A stretch of DNA of 64,000 nt from Bacillus fungorum (GCF_002746455.1 NZ_NWUW01000017.1:30419-94418); one strand, 5' to 3'. Shown: positions 54,882 through 63,140, counted from the first letter of the stretch. Program-made: numbers and translations. The notes: generated by a model not told the origin, from the sequence alone.

Positions 54882-56024
54882 CTACTCTTTTTTCTGCGCT
54901 AACAATTCAAGTCCGCGATTCATTTCATGAAGGACCTCTTCATCTTTCTCACGTTGCATCGCTTTTTCAATGGCTTCGCCCACGCCATCTCCACCAATTT
55001 TCCCAAGTGCCCATGCTGCCGTTCCGCGAAGTACTGGTCTTGGATCATCTTTCATAACACCTATTAAATCAGGAATTGCTGATGCTTCTTTAAAATGTGC
55101 AAGTGCCAAAATCGCATTACGTTGCAACGGTTTTTTACCTCTCCATGAACCAGACATAATTCCATATTTCTCTTTAAAATCACGATTACTAATTGTTAAA
55201 AGCGGTGTTAATAACGGCTTAACTAACTCAGGATCTGGTTCCATCTCAGGATGATTATGAAAATCCATTCCTTTATTTTTCGGACAAACTGTCTGACACG
55301 TATCACATCCATAAATACGATTTCCTATTTTGTCGCGATATTCTTCTGGTAGGAATCCTTTCGTCTGTGTTAAAAATGCAATACATTTCTTCGAATCTAA
55401 CTGTCCTCCTTGTATTAAAGCACCTGTAGGACAAATATCAATACATTTTGTACAGCTTCCGCATTGATCTTCTATCGGCTGGTCTGGTGGGAATGGAACA
55501 TTTGTAATCATTTCTCCTAAATATACATACGAACCAAATTCAGGTGTAATAATAGAGCAATTCTTACCGCTCCATCCAATACCGGCGCGCTCCGAAACAG
55601 CTCGATCACTTAATTCACCTGTATCAACCATGGACTTAACTTCTATATCTGGAAGTTTTTCGATTAAATATGCTTCTAATTTTTGCAAACGATCTCGTAA
55701 AACAAGATGATAATCTTGTCCCCAAGAAGCACGACAAAAAATCCCACGGCGTTCTCCGCGCTTACTTAATGGTGCATTCTTTAATTTTGAAGGATAAGCT
55801 AATGCAATCGCAATAATTGATTTCGCACCAGGTAATAGAAGCTGTGGGTTCGTTCTCTTTTCTATATCAGGCTCTTCAAATCCAGATTGATAATTTAATT
55901 GTTGCTGCTGGATTAAACGCTGCTTTAATTCCTCAAATGGTGACGCACTAGCAAAGCCTATTTTATCTATACCAATTGTTTTACTATACGCAATGACATC
56001 TTGCTTTAATTGTTCAAAATCCAT
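54882..56024 (-). CDS. queG: Epoxyqueuosine reductase QueG
   Basis: A 380-residue cobalamin-dependent iron-sulfur enzyme that catalyses the last step of queuosine synthesis on tRNA. Two 4Fe-4S clusters are visible (CGSCTKCIDICPTGAL and CDTCQTVCPKNKG), and the C-terminus carries HEAT-type repeats (RPVLRGTAAWALGKIG). Queuosine is placed on GUN-anticodon tRNAs such as His, Asp, Asn and Tyr, all in the cluster at 62.7-63.7 kb. An IS607-type element sits directly upstream, so its native promoter may have been displaced; the start has only a weak AGGA. Confidence 0.93.
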   Translation of the reverse strand: MDFEQLKQDVIAYSKTIGIDKIGFASASPFEELKQRLIQQQQLNYQSGFEEPDIEKRTNPQLLLPGAKSIIAIALAYPSKLKNAPLSKRGERRGIFCRASWGQDYHLVLRDRLQKLEAYLIEKLPDIEVKSMVDTGELSDRAVSERAGIGWSGKNCSIITPEFGSYVYLGEMITNVPFPPDQPIEDQCGSCTKCIDICPTGALIQGGQLDSKKCIAFLTQTKGFLPEEYRDKIGNRIYGCDTCQTVCPKNKGMDFHNHPEMEPDPELVKPLLTPLLTISNRDFKEKYGIMSGSWRGKKPLQRNAILALAHFKEASAIPDLIGVMKDDPRPVLRGTAAWALGKIGGDGVGEAIEKAMQREKDEEVLHEMNRGLELLAQKKE

Positions 56025-56039
56025 TCCTAATCGCCTGCT

Positions 56040-56250
56040 ACTAAAAATATAGACAAATGTATATTCTTAGAGTATTCCTGCTTCTACGTGCCCTGCCTCG
56101 CTAATCACTTGCTACTACAGTTTGCTGTGACACTCCACAGGCGTAAATTCCGATGTAGCCCACCGTACATATATACAATCTATTTACGTTAGTATTGTAT
56201 ATTTTTTTGCTTGTAAAAGGTTGATTGCTGCGTTCAAATCTCTATCCATT
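56040..56250 (-). ncRNA. Putative omega (re)RNA and right-end region of the IS607-type element
   Basis: TnpB proteins use a guide RNA made from the 3' end of tnpB and the right end of the element. This stretch is non-coding after 56184, relatively GC-rich and includes the hairpin CTGTG / CACAG near 56125. The exact RNA end and guide cannot be set by eye. Confidence 0.35.
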
Positions 56251-57341
56251 ACATTGCCACATTCACATGTATATACTCGGTCAGATAGCTTTAAATCCGC
56301 TTTCTTTTGACTGCAACATGAGCATAACTTTGACGATGGATAAAACCGGTCTACTTGACGTAATTCAATTCCATATTCCTCACATTTCGTCAAAAGCCAC
56401 GTTTTAAAAGCAAAAAAAGACTGCTTGGCAATTGTTTTAGATAAATGTTTATTCTTCATCATACCTTTCACATTCAAATCTTCCACTGTAATAAACGTTG
56501 GCTTGGTTTTCACCACATTCGTTACAATAGACTTTACATACTCTATTCGAATATTCGCTAATCGAGCATGCAACTTTTGCACTCTAAGAACATTTTTATC
56601 TATATTCACTCTTTTATTAGTAACAGATTTTTCACCTCTCTTTTTTAGATTTTCAAATTTACGCGCTAAAGAGCGTTGTTCACGTTTTAACCGTTTTTCT
56701 ATCTTTTTTACTTTTATTGTTTTGTTGATGTTTTCATGAACGATACCATCGCTACGTGTAGCAAAATCCTTCACTCCTAAATCAATCCCTAGACCTATTT
56801 TATTGAGTACTAACTTTGTTGCCATTTCTTCCAATTCGCAAAGTACAGATACAAAATATCTTCCTGCTCTTTGATATACTGTGCCACTCTTTACAGTTGC
56901 ATTTTTAGGGATATACCCATATTCTTTTAACCTTGTCCAACCAATTGTGGGGATTTTTACTCTATGTCTTTCTACTGTCCAATCTGTTTTGTTGTTTTTC
57001 GGAAAGTAGCACTTCACATCTTGCTTCCTCTTTTTTTTATATCGTGGAAACTGAGATAAACCTTTAAAAAATCGCTTAAAAGCTTTATCTCCATTCATAA
57101 TCGCTTGTTTTACCGCTTTGCTCGACACTTCTTTAATCCACTGATCACACTCTTTTGTATGAATGTTGTTTAGCCATTTGGAAAAGTCATAGCCACTAAG
57201 AAATTTCCCCTCCGACTCATATGCCTCTTTATTTTTAGAAATATACAGGTTATATACATATCGACACACCCCAATAGTTTGACGGATTTTACTAACTTGT
57301 TCAGTTGTCGGTTTGATTTCTATTAAATATGCTCTTTTCAT
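56184..57341 (-). CDS. tnpB: TnpB RNA-guided nuclease (OrfB) of an IS607-type element
   Basis: A 385-residue TnpB with all three RuvC residues in place: Asp in LGIDLGVKDFATRSDG, Glu in ITVEDLNVKGMM and Asp in DRDLNAAINL. The zinc ribbon is CSCCSQKKADLKLSD then CECG. The N-terminal helix-turn-helix region (ICRYVYNLYISKNKEAY) is present, so the protein looks complete. It starts within the tnpA-remnant stop (ATGA). TnpB promotes retention of the element by cutting empty sites. Confidence 0.92.
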   Translation of the reverse strand: MKRAYLIEIKPTTEQVSKIRQTIGVCRYVYNLYISKNKEAYESEGKFLSGYDFSKWLNNIHTKECDQWIKEVSSKAVKQAIMNGDKAFKRFFKGLSQFPRYKKKRKQDVKCYFPKNNKTDWTVERHRVKIPTIGWTRLKEYGYIPKNATVKSGTVYQRAGRYFVSVLCELEEMATKLVLNKIGLGIDLGVKDFATRSDGIVHENINKTIKVKKIEKRLKREQRSLARKFENLKKRGEKSVTNKRVNIDKNVLRVQKLHARLANIRIEYVKSIVTNVVKTKPTFITVEDLNVKGMMKNKHLSKTIAKQSFFAFKTWLLTKCEEYGIELRQVDRFYPSSKLCSCCSQKKADLKLSDRVYTCECGNVMDRDLNAAINLLQAKKYTILT

Positions 57342-57601
57342 AAGTCTTCATCCTCCGACATTTTCTTTTTGTATTTTCTCAATCCATATATTCTACAGCT
57401 AAATACATGAATGATAGATATTAAATCCTGAACAAGTTCTTCTTGAATACCCATATATTCCTTATACTGTTCTTCTGTATAATATCTTCTTCCTTTTGGG
57501 TTTCGGTAAGCAGGTAACACACCTTGATTGTCCCACCTTTGTAATGTCTTAACAGAGACATTAAGCATTTCTGAAAATTCTTTTGGTTTATATTGTTTCA
57601 T
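57338..57601 (-). pseudogene. tnpA: IS607 TnpA with the serine-recombinase domain deleted in frame
   Basis: An 87-residue frame. Residues 1-50 are the MerR-type helix-turn-helix of IS607 recombinases (KPKEFSEMLNVSVKTLQRWD, then GRRYYTEEQYKEYMG). The remainder (ELVQDLISIIHVFSCRIYGL then RKYKKK) is the usual C-terminal tail. The catalytic resolvase domain of roughly 110-120 residues, with its serine, is missing between them. The frame is intact, so a DNA-binding remnant could still be made. Confidence 0.8.
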
Positions 57602-57755
57602 AATTACTTTTTACTATATACGCACATTTTTGTTTACTGTTTCTTTCTCCTCAGATGAACTCACCCTTTATGTAACGTCTATATTAGTTAGCAATTCACT
57701 TTTGGAATACTATTCTCTACTTCTATTTTCGCATACAATTATCTTTTTCAAACAT

Positions 57756-57801
57756 TAAAAAACGCAATGCCTCGTTTATCTTAGAAACGAAACACTGCGT
57801 T
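57756..57801 (-). terminator. Intrinsic terminator of tRNA-Gly
   Basis: AACGCAGTG...TTCGTTT pairs with AAACGA...CATTGCGTT on the minus strand, followed by Ts, 35 bases after the tRNA. Confidence 0.8.
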
Positions 57802-57835
57802 GATCACAATTTATAGAAAAACATTTAATAAAATT

Positions 57836-57909
57836 TGGAGCGGGTGAAGAGAATCGAACTCTCGACCAGAGCTTGGAAGGCTCTTGTTTTACCACTAAAC
57901 TACACCCGC
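57836..57909 (-). tRNA. tRNA-Gly (anticodon TCC)
   Basis: Full cloverleaf: acceptor GCGGGTG, anticodon loop CTTCCAA, T-arm GGTTCGA-type (GAGTTCGATTCTC), CCA encoded. It is transcribed alone, not in the large cluster. Confidence 0.95.
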
Positions 57910-58003
57910 AAATATGAAATACATATAAGATATTAGAATAACTTATGTAAAGTAGTATAGCATGTAAAAAAAGCGGAAGCAAGAATTTTATCGAAAAAAG
58001 TCG

Positions 58004-58033
58004 AAAAAGTGATGAGAGTCCTCATCACTTTTT
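58004..58033. terminator. Bidirectional intrinsic terminator
   Basis: Perfect 13-pair stem AAAAAGTGATGAG / CTCATCACTTTTT with a 4-base loop, overlapping the end of the BdbD-like gene. Confidence 0.88.
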
Positions 58034-58678
58034 CAATTCTTTATCAATTGCCTTCTTCATACTATCGAAATCAGGGTTTGCAAGATTTCCGTTTACATAT
58101 ACTGAAGGAGCACCTTGAACTTTTAATTTTTGAGCACGATCTGAATCTTTACGTACTTTTTCTTTTATTTCTTTACTGTGTAAATCCTTCTTAAATTGTG
58201 CTACATCAACTTTTGGAAGCTTCTCCTTCACAATGTTAAGAAGTAATTCTTCTGTAATCCATTCTTCCGTGTCTTTCTTTTGACTTTGATAAATCTCATC
58301 ATAGAAAGTCCAGAATGAATCTTTATCTTGTTTATAAATTGCTTCACCAGCTGCTGCACCTAAATCAGAGTCTTTTCCGATAAATGGGAAATTAATAAAG
58401 TATAACTGCACTTTACCTTTGTCGATATACTCTTCTTTTAATCGTGGCAATACTGTTACATCCCAAGTACGACAAGCAGGACATTTGAAGTCTCCAAATT
58501 CAACTACCTTAACCGGAGCATCATCTTTCCCTAAAGATTGTTGTGTGGAATAAGCAAACATCTCATTCCCTTTATCTTTTTTGTCATTTATGATGCTATA
58601 CGCAATCGTTCCGATCACAATCAATACTGCAATGGAAAAAACTATACCGAGAGCCATGAGTTTGTTCGATGATTTCAT
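58025..58678 (-). CDS. DsbA-like thiol-disulfide oxidoreductase (BdbD-like)
   Basis: A 217-residue protein with an N-terminal membrane anchor (LMALGIVFSIAVLIVIGTIA) and an external DsbA/thioredoxin fold with active site FGDFKCPACRTWD and the cis-Pro loop VQGAPSVYVNG. It should oxidise or isomerise disulfides of exported proteins. BdbD usually works with the quinone-linked BdbC, which is not encoded nearby. ATG at 58678 is spaced better from AAAGAGGA than the ATG two codons earlier. Confidence 0.88.
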   Translation of the reverse strand: MKSSNKLMALGIVFSIAVLIVIGTIAYSIINDKKDKGNEMFAYSTQQSLGKDDAPVKVVEFGDFKCPACRTWDVTVLPRLKEEYIDKGKVQLYFINFPFIGKDSDLGAAAGEAIYKQDKDSFWTFYDEIYQSQKKDTEEWITEELLLNIVKEKLPKVDVAQFKKDLHSKEIKEKVRKDSDRAQKLKVQGAPSVYVNGNLANPDFDSMKKAIDKELKK

Positions 58679-58793
58679 ATACATTCCTCTTTAATTTCAT
58701 ATTCTGTATACAGCATTGTACACAATACACATAATATCAACACTTATATACGTCACGCAATGAACACGCTCACATAAATTACAAAAACACAAT

Positions 58794-58819
58794 AATTGTG
58801 ACGATATTGTGTCACAATT
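58794..58819. promoter_or_regulatory. Dyad upstream of the BdbD-like gene
   Basis: Nine-base arms AATTGTGAC / GTCACAATT separated by 8 bases. The half-sites resemble CRP/FNR-type TGTGA / TCACA, but the spacing (10 rather than 6) is wrong for those. It could be an operator of the downstream gene. Confidence 0.3.
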
Positions 58820-58832
58820 TATTCAAAAAAAA

Positions 58833-58854
58833 GAAGCTCCTATGTAGGAACTTC
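58833..58854 (-). terminator. Intrinsic terminator of the transglycosylase gene
   Basis: GAAGCTCCTA / TAGGAACTTC stem with one mismatch and eight Ts on the minus strand. Confidence 0.75.
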
Positions 58855-58856
58855 CT

Positions 58857-59633
58857 TTAGCTTACTGCTTTTTCACGCGCATTATTTAACATCGACTGCT
58901 CTGTTTTTATATCATGACGAATGACTAATTTCTCACTAACTGCTTGCACATACTCATCATGATTGATATAGCCTTCTTTCTCCATCAATCTCAAAACGAC
59001 ATTTCGTCTCTCTACGGCCTTATCATAATTTTGTGCAGGTGAGTAATAAGCAGGTGCCTTTACTACAGCAGCCATCATTGCACTTTCAGCCAACGTTAAT
59101 TGGCTTACCTTTTTACCGAAGTATAGGTTTGCTGCCTTTTCAATTCCCCATGCTCCTTCTCCGTAATAAATATTACTTACATACAATTTTAAAATTTCAT
59201 CCTTCGTAAATGTGCGTTCAATTTTTTTCGTATAAAAAATTTCTTTCCACTTACGAGAAAATGTACGTTCATTCGTTAAAAAAGCATTTTTGGATAACTG
59301 CTGTGTAATTGTGCTTCCGCCCTGCACAACACCGCCAGCTTTTATATTCTCAACAGACGCCCTAATAATCGCTATATAATCTAAACCATTATGATGATAA
59401 AACCTTTTATCTTCTGTCGCAATGAATGCATGTGTTAATGATTCTGGCACCTCTAACTTAGCCGGTACATGTAATTTACTAATATCACTTTGCTCGATCA
59501 TTACATTTCCAATGAATAATAACGTAAAACTTAACAATAATAATAAAATAATGGCTTTATAAAAAAATTTAATCATTGGATTTAATGCAACTTTTTGATG
59601 ATAGTTCACCCTAGATAATACTCGTTCTTTCAT
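58857..59633 (-). CDS. Monofunctional peptidoglycan glycosyltransferase (GT51)
   Basis: A 258-residue membrane-anchored transglycosylase that polymerises lipid II into glycan strands. An N-terminal helix (AIILLLLLSFTLLFIGNVM) precedes the GT51 motifs ATEDKRFYHHNGLD, GGSTITQQLSKN, KIERTFTKDEILKLYVSNIY and YGEGAWGIEKAA. No transpeptidase domain follows. ATG at 59633 after AGAGGTGTTCAAG is preferred over 59642. Its promoter region (59676-59739) has the BceR-like architecture, so induction by cell-wall antibiotics is expected (inference). Confidence 0.9.
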   Translation of the reverse strand: MKERVLSRVNYHQKVALNPMIKFFYKAIILLLLLSFTLLFIGNVMIEQSDISKLHVPAKLEVPESLTHAFIATEDKRFYHHNGLDYIAIIRASVENIKAGGVVQGGSTITQQLSKNAFLTNERTFSRKWKEIFYTKKIERTFTKDEILKLYVSNIYYGEGAWGIEKAANLYFGKKVSQLTLAESAMMAAVVKAPAYYSPAQNYDKAVERRNVVLRLMEKEGYINHDEYVQAVSEKLVIRHDIKTEQSMLNNAREKAVS

Positions 59634-59675
59634 CTTGAACACCTCTTTTCCACACAGCGTATAACTCTTACTTTA

Positions 59676-59739
59676 AGAATACCTTGTTGTAAAAACATAT
59701 CCCATCGATTTCTCTTACACGTACCTTACATCATTGTAA
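59676..59739 (-). promoter_or_regulatory. BceR-box-like promoter, copy D (transglycosylase gene)
   Basis: On the minus strand TTACA-ATGA-TGTAA (59739-59726), GTAA 7 bases on, TCGAT at +18 and a -10 TATTCT (59681-59676), with the same 44-base gap as copies A-C. TTAAAGTAAGA follows, as in copy B. Confidence 0.7.
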
Positions 59740-60040
59740 GGTATAAAAAAGTATTGTATCACAGTCTTTTTTTATCTACTATTCATCTGAAATATTGAAT
59801 ATAGATTATGCTAACACACAAATAACCAATAATAGAGTATACTTTAAGGCTATTATACTTCTCTATTAAAACACCTTATGTTCACTTTATACTTTCATTA
59901 TATCATCTACAAATATATATACTTTTAAGTATCTATTAATCTAAATGTGCATAACACATTATACATTATACAGAACAAGTGTTCTTAAAATCAATACTAG
60001 CACTATTATTATTTTGACCTTTTTCTTAAACAGTATACAA
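59740..60040. other. Very AT-rich intergenic stretch
   Basis: Upstream of the transglycosylase promoter and downstream of the NUDIX gene. No coding frame with a ribosome-binding site and no further dyad was seen. Confidence 0.6.
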
Positions 60041-60084
60041 AAAAGAGTAGTGATTTGATTGTATCTCAAATCGGCTACTCTTTT
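60041..60084 (-). terminator. Intrinsic terminator of the NUDIX gene
   Basis: AAAAGAGTAG / CTACTCTTTT outer stem with an inner GATTTGA / TCAAATC stem. Confidence 0.85.
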
Positions 60085-60086
60085 CT

Positions 60087-60548
60087 TTACAATCTACCTA
60101 TTAAATTATACGGCTGCACTTCCCACGTTTCGTATGGAATACAATGTATTGCTCTCATCGCATCAAGCGTTCTGGATTTCATATGAGGACGTGTTATATA
60201 CTCATCTATGTTCTCTTCATTTAAAGCAACAAATTTAGCCTCTTGTATTTCTTCAGGTTGAATTTTTATTTCACCGCTCACATATGCCACTTTAAAAACG
60301 ACAGATAAAATATGCATAGAAGCATTATAATAAACACCTGTAACTCCAACTGGCTTCACAGTTAAACCAGTTTCCTCAAGTATTTCCCTACAAACCGCTT
60401 GATCGAGCGCTTCCCCTTCTTCTACCTGTCCTCCTGGCAGCTCCCACGTATCAGCTCGCCAGTGTACCTTTACTAATAACACCTCATTTTTTTCGTTAGT
60501 TAAATAGCCTGCTACGGCAACGATATGCTTTGGTGTTTTATGTTCCAT
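60087..60548 (-). CDS. NUDIX hydrolase
   Basis: A 153-residue NUDIX protein. The NUDIX box is visible as GGQVEEGEALDQAVCREILEETGL, with the GX5EX7REUXEEXGU spacing intact. It follows ELP, and the HWRADTW stretch. Substrate class (nucleotide sugar, ADP-ribose, oxidised nucleotide) cannot be chosen from the box. ATG at 60548 follows TAGGAGGCGTAAT and is preferred to the frame opening at 60596. Confidence 0.9.
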   Translation of the reverse strand: MEHKTPKHIVAVAGYLTNEKNEVLLVKVHWRADTWELPGGQVEEGEALDQAVCREILEETGLTVKPVGVTGVYYNASMHILSVVFKVAYVSGEIKIQPEEIQEAKFVALNEENIDEYITRPHMKSRTLDAMRAIHCIPYETWEVQPYNLIGRL

Positions 60549-60658
60549 ATTACGCCTCCTAGCAATAATGAAAATTTCACATGTCCCTATAAGCATATTC
60601 CCTGTCTACAACAAAATACCTTTACTAATTCAGCACCTTAATTAACCCCATAAAAAAA

Positions 60659-60685
60659 GCCCCTATTCGTTAAACGAATAGAGGC
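60659..60685 (-). terminator. Intrinsic terminator of the YebC-family gene
   Basis: GCCCCTATTCGT / ACGAATAGAGGC stem, one mismatch, followed by seven Ts on the minus strand. Confidence 0.85.
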
Positions 60686-60695
60686 TTCTATCGTA

Positions 60696-61415
60696 TTATT
60701 CTCCTAAGTCTACGTTGTGGTAAACTTGTTGCACATCTTCTAGATCTTCTAATGCATCAACCATTTTTTCAAATTGTACTTGTGCATCTTCAGGAAGTGT
60801 TACATCACTTTGTGCAAGCATTGTTAATTCAGCAACTGTAAATTCTTCAACACCCGCATCTTTAAGAGCAGATTGTACTGAATGGAATTGATCTGGTTCA
60901 GCATACACGATAACAGCATCTTCTTCTTCTAGAATGTCACGTGCATCAACATCTGCTTCCATTAAAATTTCAAGCACTTCATCTGATGTTTTCCCTTCAA
61001 GGCCGATAACAGCTGTCGCATCAAACATGTAAGCTACAGAACCGTTTACACCCATGTTACCACCGTTTTTGCTAAATGCAGCTCGTACATCTGCTGCAGT
61101 ACGGTTTACGTTGTTTGTAAGTGTATCTACAATTACCATAGATCCATTTGGTCCGAATCCTTCATAACGAAGCTCGTCATAATTTTCTTCTGAACCACCT
61201 TTTGCTTTTTCAACTGCACGATCAATAATTGTTCTTGGTACATTGTATGTTTTCGCACGTTCTAATACAACTCTAAGCGCTTGGTTTGATTCTGGATCTG
61301 GCTCACCTTGTTTTGCTGCCACATAAATTTCACGTCCAAATTTCGCGTATATACGGCTTGTATTTGCATCTTTTGATGCTTTTTTATCTTTAATATTATT
61401 CCATTTACGACCCAT
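60696..61415 (-). CDS. YebC/PmpR-family protein (TACO1-like)
   Basis: A 239-residue YebC-family protein, long annotated as transcriptional regulator and more recently linked to translation of proline-rich motifs. Family blocks are [53 protein letters not shown] and [19 protein letters not shown] at 61415 is the family start; the frame opens at 61514 but that part is hydrophobic, unrelated and lacks a ribosome-binding site. Confidence 0.93.
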   Translation of the reverse strand: MGRKWNNIKDKKASKDANTSRIYAKFGREIYVAAKQGEPDPESNQALRVVLERAKTYNVPRTIIDRAVEKAKGGSEENYDELRYEGFGPNGSMVIVDTLTNNVNRTAADVRAAFSKNGGNMGVNGSVAYMFDATAVIGLEGKTSDEVLEILMEADVDARDILEEEDAVIVYAEPDQFHSVQSALKDAGVEEFTVAELTMLAQSDVTLPEDAQVQFEKMVDALEDLEDVQQVYHNVDLGE

Positions 61416-61758
61416 ACTTTCCACTCTCTTTCCCGTTTTAAATCTACATAAAAATATTAATATGAAATATAATGTGTATTCAACACATTTTAAAAAAAAA
61501 TATAAAAAGTTCATTTTTGATTCATATTACAGACATAATATAAATCACTATCATTTTGTTCTTTCGACAAATTATATTATACATGAATTCCTACGTTTAT
61601 TACGAATTTTAGAAGTACATAACATAATTTAACAAAAAAACTCTAACATTTCTGTTAAAGTTTTTTTACATCGCCGATACCGATTTCCATAATATTCCCT
61701 TTATTGCTTTATAATTAAAATAGGAAAAAATTTAAAATAAGAATAGAGGAGAGTTATT
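61416..61758. other. Intergenic region between YebC-family and unknown genes
   Basis: Divergent promoter region. A hairpin AACTctAACA / TGTTaaAGTT flanked by A and T runs lies at about 61635-61665 and could act as a bidirectional terminator. No small gene is supported. Confidence 0.5.
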
Positions 61759-62079
61759 ATGAAACATTCAAATGAGAAAAAAGCACATGGTCTTAAAGGG
61801 ATAAGAGAAAATCTAAATCCAACTATCTATCAAGTGAGATTCATGAAATTAGATGAACCAATCCAATTTGAGTCGTTTCCTGAATTGAAAGAATTAGGGG
61901 ACTGGTTGAGTACTTCAACGCAAATGTGGTCGTGCCACTCAACTATGTACAAATACAACAGAGAAGAGTTTGAAAAGAAGTTTTTAGAAATTACGAAATT
62001 ACCAGCTGATAATGTGGTAATTTCAACTGGTGGTATCGGATTTAACTTCATGTCACCAGGGTGGAGAAATTCTCTATAA
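61759..62079 (+). CDS. Conserved-looking small protein of unknown function
   Basis: A 106-residue cytoplasmic protein starting after AGAGGAGAGTTATT and ending in a perfect terminator. It has no signal peptide or membrane segment. It begins MKHSNEKKAHGLKGIRE and ends GGIGFNFMSPGWRNSL, with a single Cys-His pair (WSCHSTMYKY). I recognise no family. It lies next to the end of an rRNA-tRNA operon on the opposite strand, a common site for strain-variable genes. Confidence 0.75.
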   Translation: MKHSNEKKAHGLKGIRENLNPTIYQVRFMKLDEPIQFESFPELKELGDWLSTSTQMWSCHSTMYKYNREEFEKKFLEITKLPADNVVISTGGIGFNFMSPGWRNSL

Positions 62080-62113
62080 AGGGATAAAAATGAATGTTCG
62101 TTTTTATCCCTTT
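62078..62113 (+). terminator. Intrinsic terminator of the unknown gene
   Basis: Perfect 13-pair stem AAAGGGATAAAAA / TTTTTATCCCTTT with a 10-base loop. Confidence 0.85.
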
Positions 62114-62249
62114 ATTGTTTCTCAGTTTGCTCCAACTGTATCGCATGTACTAAATGAATAAGTTTACCTTAATCATTTAGTACCATTTCGCCAACACACT
62201 ACCTTCTACACACTATTTGTGCTTATTTTGTAGTGTGATGAAAACATAA

Positions 62250-62281
62250 AAAAGACTCTACACATTAGTGTAGAGTCTTTT
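62250..62281 (-). terminator. Terminator of the rRNA-tRNA operon
   Basis: AAAAGACTCTACAC / GTGTAGAGTCTTTT stem with a 4-base loop, 17 bases after the last tRNA on the minus strand. Confidence 0.9.
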
Positions 62282-62297
62282 ATTACGCCGTTCATGA

Positions 62298-62379
62298 TAC
62301 CGATGGTCGGGGTCGAACCGACACTCCCGAAGGAACACGATTTTGAGTCGTGCGCGTCTGCCAATTCCGCCACATCGGC
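62298..62379 (-). tRNA. tRNA-Leu (anticodon CAA)
   Basis: Class-II cloverleaf with variable arm; anticodon loop CTCAAAA. Acceptor starts with a G-T pair. The 3' sequence after the discriminator is TCA, so CCA is not encoded. Confidence 0.9.
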
Positions 62380-62388
62380 ACAAAAGAA

Positions 62389-62459
<71 letters not shown>

Positions 62460-62473
62460 ATATAAAATTTTAC

Positions 62474-62548
62474 TGGAGCGGAAGACGGGATTCGAACCCG
62501 CGACCCCAACCTTGGCAAGGTTGTATTCTACCACTGAACTACTTCCGC
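62474..62548 (-). tRNA. tRNA-Gly (anticodon GCC)
   Basis: Acceptor GCGGAAG, anticodon loop TTGCCAA, T-arm GGGTTCGAATCCC, CCA encoded. Confidence 0.95.
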
Positions 62549-62553
62549 AAAAA

Positions 62554-62628
62554 TGGCTGGGCTAGCTGGATTCGAACCAGCGCATGACGGAGTCAAAGTC
62601 CGTTGCCTTACCGCTTGGCTATAGCCCA
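62554..62628 (-). tRNA. tRNA-Gln (anticodon TTG)
   Basis: Acceptor TGGGCTA, anticodon loop CTTTGAC, T-arm TGGTTCGAATCCA, CCA encoded. Confidence 0.95.
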
Positions 62629-62691
62629 TCGAATTCTTACTTAATTATATGTAAGTATCCATTAGATTATTTGTAATTTTTAAAATAAAAA

Positions 62692-62768
62692 TGGGGCGAC
62701 TGATGGGAATCGAACCCACGAATGCCGGAGCCACAATCCGGTGCGTTAACCACTTCGCCACAACCGCC
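62692..62768 (-). tRNA. tRNA-His (anticodon GTG)
   Basis: Anticodon loop TTGTGGC; the extra 5' G opposite C73 typical of tRNA-His is encoded; CCA encoded. Confidence 0.95.
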
Positions 62769-62786
62769 ATGTTGTATAAATATATT

Positions 62787-62860
62787 TGGCAGGGGCAGTA
62801 GGAATCGAACCCACACTGGAGGTTTTGGAGACCTCAGTTCTACCTTTAAACTATGCCCCT
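62787..62860 (-). tRNA. tRNA-Trp (anticodon CCA)
   Basis: Acceptor AGGGGCA, anticodon loop CTCCAAA, CCA encoded. Confidence 0.95.
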
Positions 62861-62867
62861 ATGTAAA

Positions 62868-62951
62868 TGGTGGAGGGGGGCAGATTCGAACTGCCGAACC
62901 CGAAGGAGCGGATTTACAGTCCGCCGCGTTTAGCCACTTCGCTACCCCTCC
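62868..62951 (-). tRNA. tRNA-Tyr (anticodon GTA)
   Basis: Class-II cloverleaf with variable arm, acceptor GGAGGGG, anticodon loop CTGTAAA, CCA encoded. Confidence 0.95.
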
Positions 62952-62961
62952 GAAACTTACA

Positions 62962-63037
<76 letters not shown>

Positions 63038-63055
63038 GTATTTTATTAAAATAAA

Positions 63056-63131
<76 letters not shown>

Positions 63132-63140
63132 TTATTAAAA

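Larger units (their letters stand above)
56050..57640 (-). mobile_element. IS607-family element, probably non-autonomous (TnpB intact, TnpA deleted)
   Basis: tnpA-remnant and tnpB overlap by 4 bases in the usual IS607 order. IS607 elements have no terminal inverted repeats, so ends are estimated from the non-coding flanks. The insertion lies between tRNA-Gly (57836) and queG (56024). Confidence 0.7.

Noticed and set aside
58794..58819. An FNR or CRP site upstream of the BdbD-like gene
   Set aside because: The half-sites fit TGTGA / TCACA but are 10 bases apart instead of 6, so the dyad is listed without a named regulator.
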